A program made the translations under genes and the position numbers. 64,000 nucleotides of DNA from Myxococcales bacterium (GTDB lineage Bacteria > Myxococcota_A > Polyangia > Polyangiales > Houyiibacteriaceae): contig JAOTVB010000007.1 in NCBI GenBank assembly GCA_029863605.1, positions 62,001-126,000 on the forward strand. The letters are read 5' to 3'. Positions 25,011-33,106 of the stretch are shown here, in pieces. The notes under the pieces were generated by a model. The model made no database searches. It was not told the origin of the DNA and saw only the letters and a list, made by a program, of their open reading frames with translations. Each line of letters opens with the position of its first letter. Within the stretch, counting starts at the first letter, position 1.

Positions 25011-25043
25011 TCGACAAGACCTAGACATAACTTAGACGGGTCG
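25011..25043 (+). promoter_or_regulatory. CarH-type operator: three 11-bp direct repeats
   Basis: TCGACA (25011), TAGACA (25022) and TAGACG (25033) recur every 11 bases, directly downstream of the predicted -10 box. The run GACAAGACCTAGACA is identical to that in the crt operator at 12385-12399. Confidence 0.7.
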
Positions 25044-25052
25044 GAGGGAGAA

Positions 25053-25883
25053 ATGATGAGCAAAGCAACATTTGGTTTAGCAATCGTGGCGGCGCTTGGA
25101 ATCGGCGTGATCGGTTGTGGGGATGATGACCAGTCCGGAACCGGAGGTACGGGTGGAACCGGCGCGACCGGGGGAAGCGGTGGTGCCGGCGGCGCTGGCG
25201 GCGGCGAGATGGCGATGGTTCGCGTGGCCCATTTGGCGCCCGAGGTCCCATCGGCAGACAACACCGGCGTCGATATTCTGGTCGATGGAGCTGCCTCGGG
25301 AATCGAGAATCTGCAATTCGGGAACAGCACAGGCTATGTCAGCCTGCCTGCCGGCGACTACGTTTTTGGCGTGGCGGCCGCGGGGACCACCACTTCTCTT
25401 CTCGACGTGCCCGCGACCTTACCGGCCGGCGGCATATTCACCGTCGTCGCATATCGGGATAGCGCGGCCGCTGTTCCGGTCAACGTCCTACTCTTCGACG
25501 AAGATCCAACCGGGCTCGCGTCTGGTAGTGGTCGTGTTCTCGTAGGCCATGGCGCCGACGCAGAAGCGGTCGATCCCGTCGACATCGTGACCGACGCTAG
25601 CGCTGTCGTCGTCGACGAGCTTGCATTCGGGGCAACCGCGGGTCCGCTCGACCTTGCGGAAGGCACGGTCAACATCGGCTTTGACGTCGATACCGCAGCA
25701 GCCGGCGGAGGCACCGATGCCAATGACGATCTCGACGTGGGGCCGCTCGCAGCTCCAGTGACAGCCGACGTCGTGACGCTTCTCGTTGCCGTCGACACCG
25801 ATACGAGCGCGGAGCTGGTACCTGCGATTTACGCGCTGTTGCCGACGACTGAAGGGGCAATCACAACTCTTTCGGCTCCGTAG
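25053..25883 (+). CDS. DUF4397 lipoprotein
   Basis: The product has a lipoprotein signal (LGIGVIGC, lipidated Cys near residue 22) and a Gly/Thr-rich linker of about 25 residues. Then come DUF4397-like beta repeats (VRVAHLAPEVPSADNTGVDI, YVSLPAGDYVFGVAA, RVLVGHGADAEAVDPVDIV). It should sit on the envelope surface or in the periplasm. GGAGGGAG precedes the start. Its promoter carries the CarH operator, so expression is predicted to rise in light. An intrinsic terminator follows. The molecular role of DUF4397 is unknown. Confidence 0.8.
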   Translation: MMSKATFGLAIVAALGIGVIGCGDDDQSGTGGTGGTGATGGSGGAGGAGGGEMAMVRVAHLAPEVPSADNTGVDILVDGAASGIENLQFGNSTGYVSLPAGDYVFGVAAAGTTTSLLDVPATLPAGGIFTVVAYRDSAAAVPVNVLLFDEDPTGLASGSGRVLVGHGADAEAVDPVDIVTDASAVVVDELAFGATAGPLDLAEGTVNIGFDVDTAAAGGGTDANDDLDVGPLAAPVTADVVTLLVAVDTDTSAELVPAIYALLPTTEGAITTLSAP

Positions 25884-25920
25884 TCTATTCCAAACACTGC
25901 CACATTGCGTAAACGTGTGG

Positions 25921-25957
25921 GGCCGTCCATTCCAAGTGGGCGGCCTCGTTTTCTTAT
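25921..25957 (+). terminator. Intrinsic terminator after the DUF4397 gene
   Basis: GGCCGTCCA (25921-25929) pairs with TGGGCGGCC (25937-25945) through one G-U pair, with a 7-base loop, followed by TCGTTTTCTTATT. It also marks the boundary with the convergent membrane protein gene. Confidence 0.75.
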
Positions 25958-26490
25958 TGGAAGAAGGCAGGCCACACGAACGCGTCGAGGAATGCGGTCT
26001 GTAGCGCAAAGAACAGAAGGGCCAACACGAGAATCACGGCAGCCCACCCGGTGGGCCGTGGGCTGAGATTGAAAAGCGAAACGATCAAACCTATCGCGCC
26101 AATGCCTACGATGAACAGGTCTGCGCGGATCAGCACCCAAAGCGCTGTCGAGGGCTGATCCAGATACGCGAACGTCAGCGGCATCCACAGAGCAGACGCG
26201 AAGACTATTGCCGCGCAGCATGCGTTCACGATGCCGAACCCGAAACGCTGCCCCACCGAGGCATCCTCGGTATCCACTCGAAAAAACACATAATACATGA
26301 ACACAAGATAGCCCGCCGCTGCGAGCCACATCGTCACACCGTAGATGCCCTTGAGTGGATCGGGCATGCTGCCCCAAAGCATCTCGCGCGTGTCTGGATG
26401 CGTAATCAGCCCGTGCGTGTAGCTACCGAGCACCGCGATGCCGCCCACCACATTGATCGCGAGCCATTTCTTCTTTTGAGGATGCATCAT
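25954..26490 (-). CDS. Five-helix membrane protein of unknown function
   Basis: The 178-residue product has about five hydrophobic helices spread along its length and few charged residues outside HPDTREMLWG and RVDTEDASVGQRFG. I do not recognise a family. Its start overlaps the stop-side partner: ATG 26488-26490 lies in an ATGA overlap with the end of the acyltransferase gene, so the two are coupled. A lipid-related membrane role is possible from context only. Confidence 0.7.
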   Translation of the reverse strand: MMHPQKKKWLAINVVGGIAVLGSYTHGLITHPDTREMLWGSMPDPLKGIYGVTMWLAAAGYLVFMYYVFFRVDTEDASVGQRFGFGIVNACCAAIVFASALWMPLTFAYLDQPSTALWVLIRADLFIVGIGAIGLIVSLFNLSPRPTGWAAVILVLALLFFALQTAFLDAFVWPAFFQ

Positions 26491-27476
26491 TCTATCTCCG
26501 TGTCTTTAACGAATGCATCGACCAGAGCCCATTGCTCATAGAGCCATTCAATGCGCTCTCGGTCGGTCGTGGGTATTTCTGAGCGTCGCACGCGCCAAAT
26601 CTTTCCCCGAACGAGCGAGCCAACCACGGAACCACTGAAAATGTCCTTGATTTTTCCTAGGCCCTCGAGGCCACGGTGGGCGAAAAAGGCACAATCGACT
26701 TCCGGCAGTGCGTCGAGGAGAGTCAGCACGCCACCTGGTCGTGGTGGCAGAACGTGGGTCAGCGCCTCCGCGGCCTCGGTGAGCTCAGGGCTTTGATCTC
26801 GAACGCGCTCGCGTGCCCGGGCCAGCTTTGCCTGAGAAAACCGGGTTCCTTCCGGATAGATCAGAATGCCCTCGTCGCCCAGATCTCGCGAGAGCGCGCG
26901 GATCCCATCGAACTCGCGCTGGCGATTCCCGGTGCGATCTACGAAGTAGTTCGGGAGCGCATTGCCGACGATGTCGAGGCAGGGGTCAAAAAGCAACTCT
27001 TGCTTGAGAATATAGCGCACACGCCATCGTGTTGGCCTCTGGACATAGACACTGGTGAGGAGCGTGTCGAGGATGCTCGCGTGCCGCACGAGCAAGATAG
27101 TGGGCCCAGGCGATGCGGCATCCGCCTCTTCAATGTCGATGTCGAGCCGCAATAGCGCACTGGCAAGTCTCAGAAGCGTGGCGCTCCACCACTGCTGCAG
27201 CTCGAACAGACGAGTCTGAAGCTCTACCGGTTTCCCGCGTAGCAAAGAGAACACCACTGCGAGCCGCACCAACGCAATCATCGCGATGCCAAAGAAGAAC
27301 CATGCAAAGATCAAGAGCCGCAACGTCACGAACGAGCGACGCCGAACGGCGCCGATCACGACCCCGGCCACGAGCCACACCGGCGCCAGGACGGTCAGCA
27401 GGACCCAGGCCGCTACGTAGAGGGAAACCGTCATCAACCGGCGCCGACCCGGCCGTTCTTTCGGAGGCTTCACCAT
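26487..27476 (-). CDS. PlsC-like 1-acylglycerol-3-phosphate acyltransferase
   Basis: The 329-residue membrane protein has N-terminal helices (about 15-75) and the acyltransferase HX4D motif as RHASILD, followed by the later block ILIYPEGTRFS. Enzymes of this family add an acyl chain to lysophosphatidic acid or similar acceptors at the inner membrane. It stands 9 bases downstream of an SDR gene and overlaps the following membrane gene. Acceptor unknown. It may contribute to membrane remodelling with the nearby CFA synthase. Confidence 0.85.
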   Translation of the reverse strand: MVKPPKERPGRRRLMTVSLYVAAWVLLTVLAPVWLVAGVVIGAVRRRSFVTLRLLIFAWFFFGIAMIALVRLAVVFSLLRGKPVELQTRLFELQQWWSATLLRLASALLRLDIDIEEADAASPGPTILLVRHASILDTLLTSVYVQRPTRWRVRYILKQELLFDPCLDIVGNALPNYFVDRTGNRQREFDGIRALSRDLGDEGILIYPEGTRFSQAKLARARERVRDQSPELTEAAEALTHVLPPRPGGVLTLLDALPEVDCAFFAHRGLEGLGKIKDIFSGSVVGSLVRGKIWRVRRSEIPTTDRERIEWLYEQWALVDAFVKDTEIE

Positions 27477-27485
27477 CGAGTCCGC

Positions 27486-28454
27486 TCATTGATGCATTGC
27501 GAGCGAGTCAAGAGTACCCGACCAGCCGCTGTAGTGGCAGAGCTGCGACCAAAGTACGCGCCGGTCCTCGGCGCTTTCGCGAGTTCCGGGAAATCGATGA
27601 ATGGGGCGCGGGGTGCGGTCGTGCCAGAAGAGCCCAGTGCTTTGCGCCGCTTCGTCCGATGCACAGAGCCAGACGATGGTATCGGCTCCCTGTGCAGCGG
27701 TGCGCAGAAGCGGCTTCGTCAACTTGTAGAAGCGTGGGAGAGATTTCGAGACCCCCGGCGTGTCGGCCCAACCCGGGTGCATGGCATGCACGACGATCCC
27801 CGGTGGAGCGAGCGCCTCGGCCCACAGCTCGGTCAGGATGACCTGGCCGCGCTTCGTGCGGGCATACGCCTTCGCGCCGTCGTATGTGCCGCGTGCGTTC
27901 TGCAAGTCGTTGACCGATATTCGCTGAGTATACATTCCGCCGGAAGACACATTAACGATGCGCGCGGGCGCCGACGCGACGAGCTTAGGCACCAGGAGGT
28001 TGGTGAGCAAGAAGTGTCCGAGCAGGTTCGTTGCAAACGTGGTCTCGATGCCCTCTGTCGTCTCGGTACGAGTAGGTAGCAGAACGCCCGCATTGTTGAC
28101 GAGAATGTGAATCGGGGTTTCCAGCCGTTCGGCAAGGGCTCGAACCTCGGCCATCAAGCTGAGATCGGCGAGCTCTACCCGAACGGTGGTGTTTCCGGTC
28201 TGCTTGGCGATTTCCTTCGCCACCCCTTCGGTCTTTTCTCGGTTCCGTCCGACCAGCACAACTGTAGCGCCAAGCCGCGAAAGCTCCGTCGAGGTGCATT
28301 TGCCTAGCCCAGACGTTGCGCCAGTCACCACAACGGTCCGGCCTGTAAGGTCGACGTCGATCTTCGGATGCGAGCGCCAAACGTAGCCAAGGGACGTGTA
28401 CCCGAGAAGAGACTTGTCTAAGAGTCGATCGCGCATGCGCATTACGTAGAGCAT
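27486..28454 (-). CDS. Short-chain dehydrogenase/reductase
   Basis: The 322-residue protein carries the NAD(P) motif TVVVTGATSGLGK, the NNAG motif (ILVNNAGVLLP), catalytic Ser in VNVSSGGMYT and YxxxK as YARTK. It resembles the DHRS12-like branch, with a longer N-terminus (about 35 residues) before the fold. Substrate unknown. It is first in a minus-strand run with the acyltransferase and the five-helix membrane protein, and diverges from the DUF481 gene. Confidence 0.87.
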   Translation of the reverse strand: MLYVMRMRDRLLDKSLLGYTSLGYVWRSHPKIDVDLTGRTVVVTGATSGLGKCTSTELSRLGATVVLVGRNREKTEGVAKEIAKQTGNTTVRVELADLSLMAEVRALAERLETPIHILVNNAGVLLPTRTETTEGIETTFATNLLGHFLLTNLLVPKLVASAPARIVNVSSGGMYTQRISVNDLQNARGTYDGAKAYARTKRGQVILTELWAEALAPPGIVVHAMHPGWADTPGVSKSLPRFYKLTKPLLRTAAQGADTIVWLCASDEAAQSTGLFWHDRTPRPIHRFPGTRESAEDRRVLWSQLCHYSGWSGTLDSLAMHQ

Positions 28455-28557
28455 CAGCGGGGATCGACAATGAGACGCCCCCGATCGAAACTGGCGCCTC
28501 CGCCGCCCCCAAGTATATGGTTCGCCAACTCACGTGCAGCGTACCAGGAGGGGTAGA

Positions 28558-29508
28558 ATGACCAGAGAGTGTGTGTGGCGGACGGCCGCCAAGTTGAGCC
28601 TTGTGCTCGCCGGGGTAGTTTTGTCGACCTGGGGAGCCCGGGCAGACGCGCAAGAGGAAGCAATTCCCGACAGCGTCGCGACCGATGTCGCGGCAAGCAA
28701 GACCGAAACGGCGGGCGAAGCCACCTTCGCAGCGTCTCCAGACGTCAAAGAGACCGCTACGGCGGCCGCCGAGGCCACACCCGAAGAGGTGAAAGCCGAG
28801 GTGGACTGGGCCCTCAGCGCGGGTGGGGCAGTCAATACCGGTAACACGAAGTCGTGGAATATCTATTCGGGCTCGGACTTCAAGCTCCTGAAAGAGAAGC
28901 ACACCCTGACCATGGCCGCGCTCTTCAGCTTCGGCAGAGCGGATGTCGCTCCGACGGACCCCACGACCAGTTATTCCACGGTCTCAAAGCAGTTCTTCTT
29001 CGACTCGCGGTACGAGTACTTTTTCACCGACATGGACGCGGTCTGGGCGTCGCTCGGTTATCGATGGGACCCGCTCGCAGGCTTTAAGGCGCAGTTACTG
29101 GTAAACGGCGGGTACCTGCACGCGTTCATCAAGAACGAGAAGCACTACTTCGCTGGGCGTGTCGGCTACAGCTACACGTTTGAACACTACGAAGTGCCGC
29201 CGTCGCTCCTCACCGAAAACTCGAACATTCACGGCTTGCTTGCAGCCCTCGACTACGAAAACAGGCTCAACGAGCACGTCGAGTTTCTCTCGAGCATCGT
29301 GACGATCTACAACCTGAACAATATCGACGTCCAGAACGCTAGCCCGTTCCAGGACATCCGCATCTATCTCACCGCGGCGCTCTTGTCGAAGGTGAACGAC
29401 AAACTCGCCTTTGAGGCGCGATTCTTGATGCTCTACGATCGCATCCCCGCGGCACTCGCAAAGACAGACACCACCACGATCTTCAGCTTGGTGTACACGA
29501 TCATGTGA
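28558..29508 (+). CDS. DUF481 (YdiY-like) outer membrane protein
   Basis: After a signal peptide (LVLAGVVLSTWGARADAQEE) and an acidic Ala/Glu-rich linker, the protein has the DUF481 beta-barrel pattern: WALSAGGAVNTGNTKSWNIY, FFFDSRYEYFFTDMDAVWAS, then amphipathic strands to the end IFSLVYTIM. It should fold in the outer membrane; E. coli YdiY is the named relative. GGAGGGG precedes ATG 28558. A strong hairpin follows the stop. Function unknown. Confidence 0.82.
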   Translation: MTRECVWRTAAKLSLVLAGVVLSTWGARADAQEEAIPDSVATDVAASKTETAGEATFAASPDVKETATAAAEATPEEVKAEVDWALSAGGAVNTGNTKSWNIYSGSDFKLLKEKHTLTMAALFSFGRADVAPTDPTTSYSTVSKQFFFDSRYEYFFTDMDAVWASLGYRWDPLAGFKAQLLVNGGYLHAFIKNEKHYFAGRVGYSYTFEHYEVPPSLLTENSNIHGLLAALDYENRLNEHVEFLSSIVTIYNLNNIDVQNASPFQDIRIYLTAALLSKVNDKLAFEARFLMLYDRIPAALAKTDTTTIFSLVYTIM

Positions 29509-29516
29509 TCGGCGCC

Positions 29517-29543
29517 GGTTCCCTCGATGTTTTCGAGGGAACC
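29517..29543. terminator. Perfect 11-bp hairpin between convergent genes
   Basis: GGTTCCCTCGA (29517-29527) and TCGAGGGAACC (29533-29543) pair fully with a 5-base loop. No T tract follows on either strand, so it is terminator-like but not a textbook intrinsic terminator. Confidence 0.5.
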
Positions 29544-29565
29544 CTGCGTAGCACGCCAGCGAGCT

Positions 29566-29985
29566 TTACCGCTTCGCCAAAAGGTCGCGAATCTCTGCGA
29601 GAAGCACTTCCTCTTTCGGCGGCGGCGGTGGCGCTGCCTCTTCCGCCTTCTCTTCCTGCTTGCGGAGCTTGTTCATCCCTTTGATCATCATGAAGATGAC
29701 GAATGCGATGATGATGAAGTCGAAGACCACCATGAGGAAGGATCCGTATTTGAGCACCGCCGCGCCCGCTGCTTCGGCGGCCGCAAGCGACTCATAACTA
29801 CCTTCGCCTAGCAGCACGTAGCTCTGGCTCACATCGACGCCGCCGGTGAATAGCCCAATCACAGGCATGAGCACATCGGCGACCAGCGAGGCAATGATCT
29901 TTCCAAAGGCCGCACCGATGATGATGCCGACCGCCATGTCCATCATGTTGCCCTTGAGAGCAAACTCCTTAAATTCCTTCAACAT
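29566..29985 (-). CDS. mscL: Large-conductance mechanosensitive channel MscL
   Basis: From ATG 29983-29985 the protein reads [20 protein letters not shown], then [20 protein letters not shown], the canonical MscL N-terminus and first pore helix. The second helix and the charged C-terminal bundle follow ([16 protein letters not shown]). It is an inner-membrane pentamer opening at high tension. Length is 139 residues with a Pro-rich stretch before the bundle. AAGGAG precedes this start; the longer frame to 30075 would overlap the LEA14-like gene. Confidence 0.95.
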   Translation of the reverse strand: MLKEFKEFALKGNMMDMAVGIIIGAAFGKIIASLVADVLMPVIGLFTGGVDVSQSYVLLGEGSYESLAAAEAAGAAVLKYGSFLMVVFDFIIIAFVIFMMIKGMNKLRKQEEKAEEAAPPPPPKEEVLLAEIRDLLAKR

Positions 29986-30016
29986 CTCTTTCTCCTTCTT
30001 TTCGAGCTCCGCTTCA

Positions 30017-30790
30017 TCAGCGTCGAAGCTGCCACTCACCGGTCGCTGGCCCAAAGCCTGTCGCGAGCCGGCCAAACGATTCTACCGCGACCCAGGCCGT
30101 GCCCTCGATCCGGTACGGGATGGCAAACTCCGGCACCCTGCCTTGCTTGACGCGATCGATGTCGCCTTTGGCGAGCTTTGCGATCAGATCGACCATCTGG
30201 GTGGGATCGACGCCCAGCCGGACGACCATGCGGGTTCGGTCGTTGGGCGGGACGGTGCGCACGCGAAGGTCACGGAAGTTGCGCTCGCCGAGCGCGACGG
30301 CAAACAAGAAGTCCTTTGCGGCGCTTGCGAAGTCTTTCGCGTCACGTATTTCGGGGTCGTCGGATGTGCAGGCATTCGCGTTCTGGGTGCAACGATCGGG
30401 ATCTTCGCAGAGGCTCAAGCACACCGTGCCCAAGTTCGAGGCGCTTCTCTGCCCTGGGAATGCAGTGAAGGCAAAGAGTGACTGCACGACAGGCAGAGGC
30501 ACCGGATTTGGGTTTTGAAACTCGAGCTCCACATCGAATGCAAAGTTGATGTCGGAAATCGAAGAGACCGGCCCAAAGACGCGACAGACGAGCGGACCAA
30601 GGTACTGCGCGCAGTAGTAGCTCGCGAGCTCCTTGTTGGACGGCATCTCCGCCAAGCGAACCTCGGCGATCGAGACGTTGGGGGGCTTGATGTTGAGCGC
30701 TTTCCCTCCGGTTCCGAATCCAAGCCCTGCGCACCCGAGCACGCCGACGATCAGCGATAGGGTGAAGGCCCGGCGCAATGCAGGTGGCAT
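30017..30790 (-). CDS. LEA14-like (water stress/hypersensitive response domain) lipoprotein
   Basis: The 257-residue product has a lipoprotein signal ([11 protein letters not shown]), then a domain like LEA_2/WHy proteins: [35 protein letters not shown]. Extra Cys-containing loops follow ([19 protein letters not shown]), then [15 protein letters not shown]. Such domains bind or shield envelope components; the precise role is unknown. ATG 30788-30790 is 5 bases after the M48 protease stop, so they form an operon. The frame is open further upstream to 31375 but there it is antisense-like noise inside the protease gene. Confidence 0.72.
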   Translation of the reverse strand: MPPALRRAFTLSLIVGVLGCAGLGFGTGGKALNIKPPNVSIAEVRLAEMPSNKELASYYCAQYLGPLVCRVFGPVSSISDINFAFDVELEFQNPNPVPLPVVQSLFAFTAFPGQRSASNLGTVCLSLCEDPDRCTQNANACTSDDPEIRDAKDFASAAKDFLFAVALGERNFRDLRVRTVPPNDRTRMVVRLGVDPTQMVDLIAKLAKGDIDRVKQGRVPEFAIPYRIEGTAWVAVESFGRLATGFGPATGEWQLRR

Positions 30791-30795
30791 GCTGG

Positions 30796-31644
30796 CTAGT
30801 TCCCCGACGGAACCGGTGGAGGCACGCAGTTTGGGCGCTTGCCCCTCGCGCGCGCCCCTAGATAGAGCTCCCTCGTTTGCGGGAGGTTTGCTTCGAGGTT
30901 CTCGATGCGCGTTTCGTTGGCCGGATGGGTCGACATCCACTCTGGTGGCTGCGTGCCTTGGCTGAGCTTTGCCATCTTCTTCCAGAGTGCGATCGCCTCT
31001 GCTGGGTTGAAGCCGGCCTGCGCCATGAATCGCTGCCCCACGACGTCGGCTTCGCTTTCGTGCTTTCGACTGAAGGGAAGGAGCACGCCGTATTGGGCGC
31101 CCACACCGAGACCGCCGACGACGGCGTCGCGATACTCGGGCCTGGTTTGGCTCAGGGCGACAGAGCCCGCGTCCATCGCGCTCTGAGCGACGATGGACTG
31201 AGACATCCGCTCGTTGCCATGACGCAAAAGAACGTGTCCGATTTCGTGGCCGATCACCGCCGCAAGCTGCCCCTGCGTCGTCGCCACCGCAAGCATGCCG
31301 GTGTGGACGCCGATCTTGCCCCCAGGGAGGGCGAACGCATTGGGCGTCGAATCGTCGAAGACGATGACCTCCCACCTGCCATCCTTCGGCGCCGCGCCCC
31401 CCTTCGGAATGACGGCGAGTATCGGGTCTGCCACGCAGCGGACATACGTGTTTGGGCGACGATCCTTCTCGACCTTACCTTGCTGTTTGATGTCGGTGAA
31501 GGCAGCCACCCCGAGCGCGTCCATTTTTTCGTCGTCGATCAGGGTCAGCTGTCTGCGTCCTGTCATGGTCGTCGAGCATGCGGCGATCAGGACCGCCAGC
31601 ACCACACCTGAACCGACCCGCGCCCGCGCGTGAGTGCTCATCAT
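30796..31644 (-). CDS. M48-family zinc metalloprotease lipoprotein
   Basis: A lipobox (LIAACS, Cys near residue 23) is followed by GRRQLTLIDDEKM, typical of LoiP/YcaL-like envelope proteases. The zinc motif HEIGH (IGHEIGHVLLRHG) and the downstream Glu in HESEADVVGQRFM are intact, and STHPANETRIENL is present. It should degrade misfolded envelope proteins at a membrane. It leads an operon with the LEA14-like lipoprotein. Confidence 0.92.
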   Translation of the reverse strand: MMSTHARARVGSGVVLAVLIAACSTTMTGRRQLTLIDDEKMDALGVAAFTDIKQQGKVEKDRRPNTYVRCVADPILAVIPKGGAAPKDGRWEVIVFDDSTPNAFALPGGKIGVHTGMLAVATTQGQLAAVIGHEIGHVLLRHGNERMSQSIVAQSAMDAGSVALSQTRPEYRDAVVGGLGVGAQYGVLLPFSRKHESEADVVGQRFMAQAGFNPAEAIALWKKMAKLSQGTQPPEWMSTHPANETRIENLEANLPQTRELYLGARARGKRPNCVPPPVPSGN

Positions 31645-31668
31645 AGAAATCGTTCCTCAATCGCAGGC

Positions 31669-31698
31669 CGCGCAGAGCCATCGCTTTGGCTCTGCGCG
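31669..31698. terminator. Perfect 12-bp hairpin downstream of the lipoprotein gene
   Basis: CGCGCAGAGCCA (31669-31680) pairs fully with TGGCTCTGCGCG (31687-31698) around a 6-base loop. It stands just after the stop of the lipoprotein at 31730 and before the M48 gene. There is no T tract. Confidence 0.5.
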
Positions 31699-31729
31699 CC
31701 TAGTCTTGCCGAGAATGAATGGAGCTAGC

Positions 31730-32269
31730 TTACTGGGCCTGTTGGGTCAGCGTGAAGGTCGCCTGCGAGTCGCAAGGAAGATCAACGAACCAGGCGCCAT
31801 CGCACGCACCCGGCATCGCACTTTCGTCGCTCTCGCTCTCGTCATGGTCCCAGGTCACCTGCACCGTTGTATTTTGATCTAGACTCACACTTGGATCGCC
31901 GAGAACAACGGTAAACGTGTCCATCAGATCGACGACGCAGTCGGGGACTGCCATGGGACCGTCCGTGAAGCTATCCGTGAATTCGACGGTGCTGTCCGCT
32001 GGATCGTACGTCATGGTAACGCCTCCGAGGACTAGATCGACGGACTCCAGCGCAGCGTCGCTGCCCTCGATCGTAACGTCAAAGGCGGTCAGAGGCTCTG
32101 TCGGCGAAACCGCCTCACAGCCGTCGCTTTCCACCGTATAGCCCGAAACGTCCCACGTGAGCGGCCCGATGATCCCAGTTCCGCCCGACCCGCCGGTTCC
32201 CAAAACGTCCTCGCCACACCCGACGGCGAGACCGGCGGCTAGAATGCACATCACTAATAACTTATTCAT
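31730..32269 (-). CDS. Lipoprotein of unknown function
   Basis: From ATG 32267-32269, with GGAGGAA upstream, the product has a lipoprotein signal (MNKLLVMCILAAGLAVGCGE), a short Gly-rich linker and an acidic beta-rich domain. That domain contains YTVESDGCEAVSPTEPLTAF and VVDLMDTFTVVLGDPSVSLDQ, with paired cysteines. I know no family for it. It is 27 bases downstream of another lipoprotein gene and probably cotranscribed. Confidence 0.7.
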   Translation of the reverse strand: MNKLLVMCILAAGLAVGCGEDVLGTGGSGGTGIIGPLTWDVSGYTVESDGCEAVSPTEPLTAFDVTIEGSDAALESVDLVLGGVTMTYDPADSTVEFTDSFTDGPMAVPDCVVDLMDTFTVVLGDPSVSLDQNTTVQVTWDHDESESDESAMPGACDGAWFVDLPCDSQATFTLTQQAQ

Positions 32270-32296
32270 CGCTCTATTCCTCCCACTAGTTCTCAA

Positions 32297-32887
32297 TCAC
32301 TGACGCTTTTCATACCGGCTTCCGGTACCCGTCGTCGGTCGACCTTCAGCCTCTCGCTCCTTGACGATCGTAGGCGTCTTTTCGGTCGCCTTTTTCTTTC
32401 CGGTCGCTTTCTTCTTGGCTGCTTCCGCTTCAGCGGCGGCGGCGGCCTCAGCTTCGGCGGCAGCTTCGGCTGCGGCAGCTTCCTCGGCCTCTGTCTTGGC
32501 GGCGGCGAGATCCGTGGCACAGCCTTCGACCTTCGTCTTCAGCTCGGTCATCGCGACCTTTTGCTTATCGATCGTCTCGTTCAACGCCTTTTTGAGCTCC
32601 TCCAAGCCAGCGAGGTTGACCTCGCCTTCCAGGCTGGGACTTTCCACGGTCGCGTCCTTGGACGTGATCACCATCGCCTCGCCTTTGGTTTCGGCCAGGT
32701 CCTTCATGCAGGTTTGGAGCTGGTCTGCCAGATTGGTCAGCTCCTCGTTTGCTTCAGCAACCTGGTCTGAGAGCTCCGTCGTCAGATCCTGCAGAGCTTT
32801 GACCGCGGTGCTGTCTTCACATCCGATCAGGCCGGCTGACATCGCCAGCGCGATCGCACAGGATAGAAATGCTTGCTTAAACTTCAC
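32297..32887 (-). CDS. Coiled-coil lipoprotein with Ala/Glu/Lys-rich tail
   Basis: Starting at GTG 32885-32887 with GGAGGGAG in front, the protein has a signal with lipobox SAGLIGC. A long helical region with heptads follows (about 25-130: ALQDLTTELSDQVAEANEEL), then an Ala/Glu-rich run turning into Lys-rich repeats (AAKKKATGKKKATEK). An upstream ATG at 32899 would place the ribosome site inside the gene. The layout recalls Lpp-like or spacer lipoproteins, but length and tail differ. The Lys-rich end may bind peptidoglycan, LPS or DNA; that is speculation. Confidence 0.7.
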   Translation of the reverse strand: MKFKQAFLSCAIALAMSAGLIGCEDSTAVKALQDLTTELSDQVAEANEELTNLADQLQTCMKDLAETKGEAMVITSKDATVESPSLEGEVNLAGLEELKKALNETIDKQKVAMTELKTKVEGCATDLAAAKTEAEEAAAAEAAAEAEAAAAAEAEAAKKKATGKKKATEKTPTIVKEREAEGRPTTGTGSRYEKRQ

Positions 32888-33106
32888 TGCTCCCTCCATT
32901 CGTCAAGTGGCCGACACCCACGGTGTCGGTGTAATGATGCCCTCCGAGTCGATGCGGCCCCCGTTGGCGGGTTGCATAGCCTACTCTCCGGGCGGATGGC
33001 AAGGTCGAACCAGACATACCGTTGATTTCTTTAGGGTTTCGGCCGTGATTTGGGGTCGACGGAATGAACCGCTAGGTTGACTTTGGATACGCCTTCGGGG
33101 GGAAGG

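Noticed and set aside
28411..28425. Single TTGTCTAA similar to the CarH repeat
   Set aside because: It lies inside the SDR coding sequence and has no second copy 11 bases away.
27985..28902. Minus-strand frame of 305 codons
   Set aside because: It overlaps both the SDR and the DUF481 genes in another frame and has no domain.
30791..31375. Long N-terminal extension of the LEA14-like frame
   Set aside because: It lies inside the protease gene and is Arg-rich; the lipoprotein signal begins at ATG 30790.
30877..31611. Plus-strand frame of 244 codons
   Set aside because: Antisense to the M48 protease, whose zinc motif and lipobox are clear.
32361..33080. Plus-strand Ala/Ser-rich frame of 239 codons
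   Set aside because: It mirrors the Ala/Glu/Lys low-complexity tail of the lipoprotein on the other strand.
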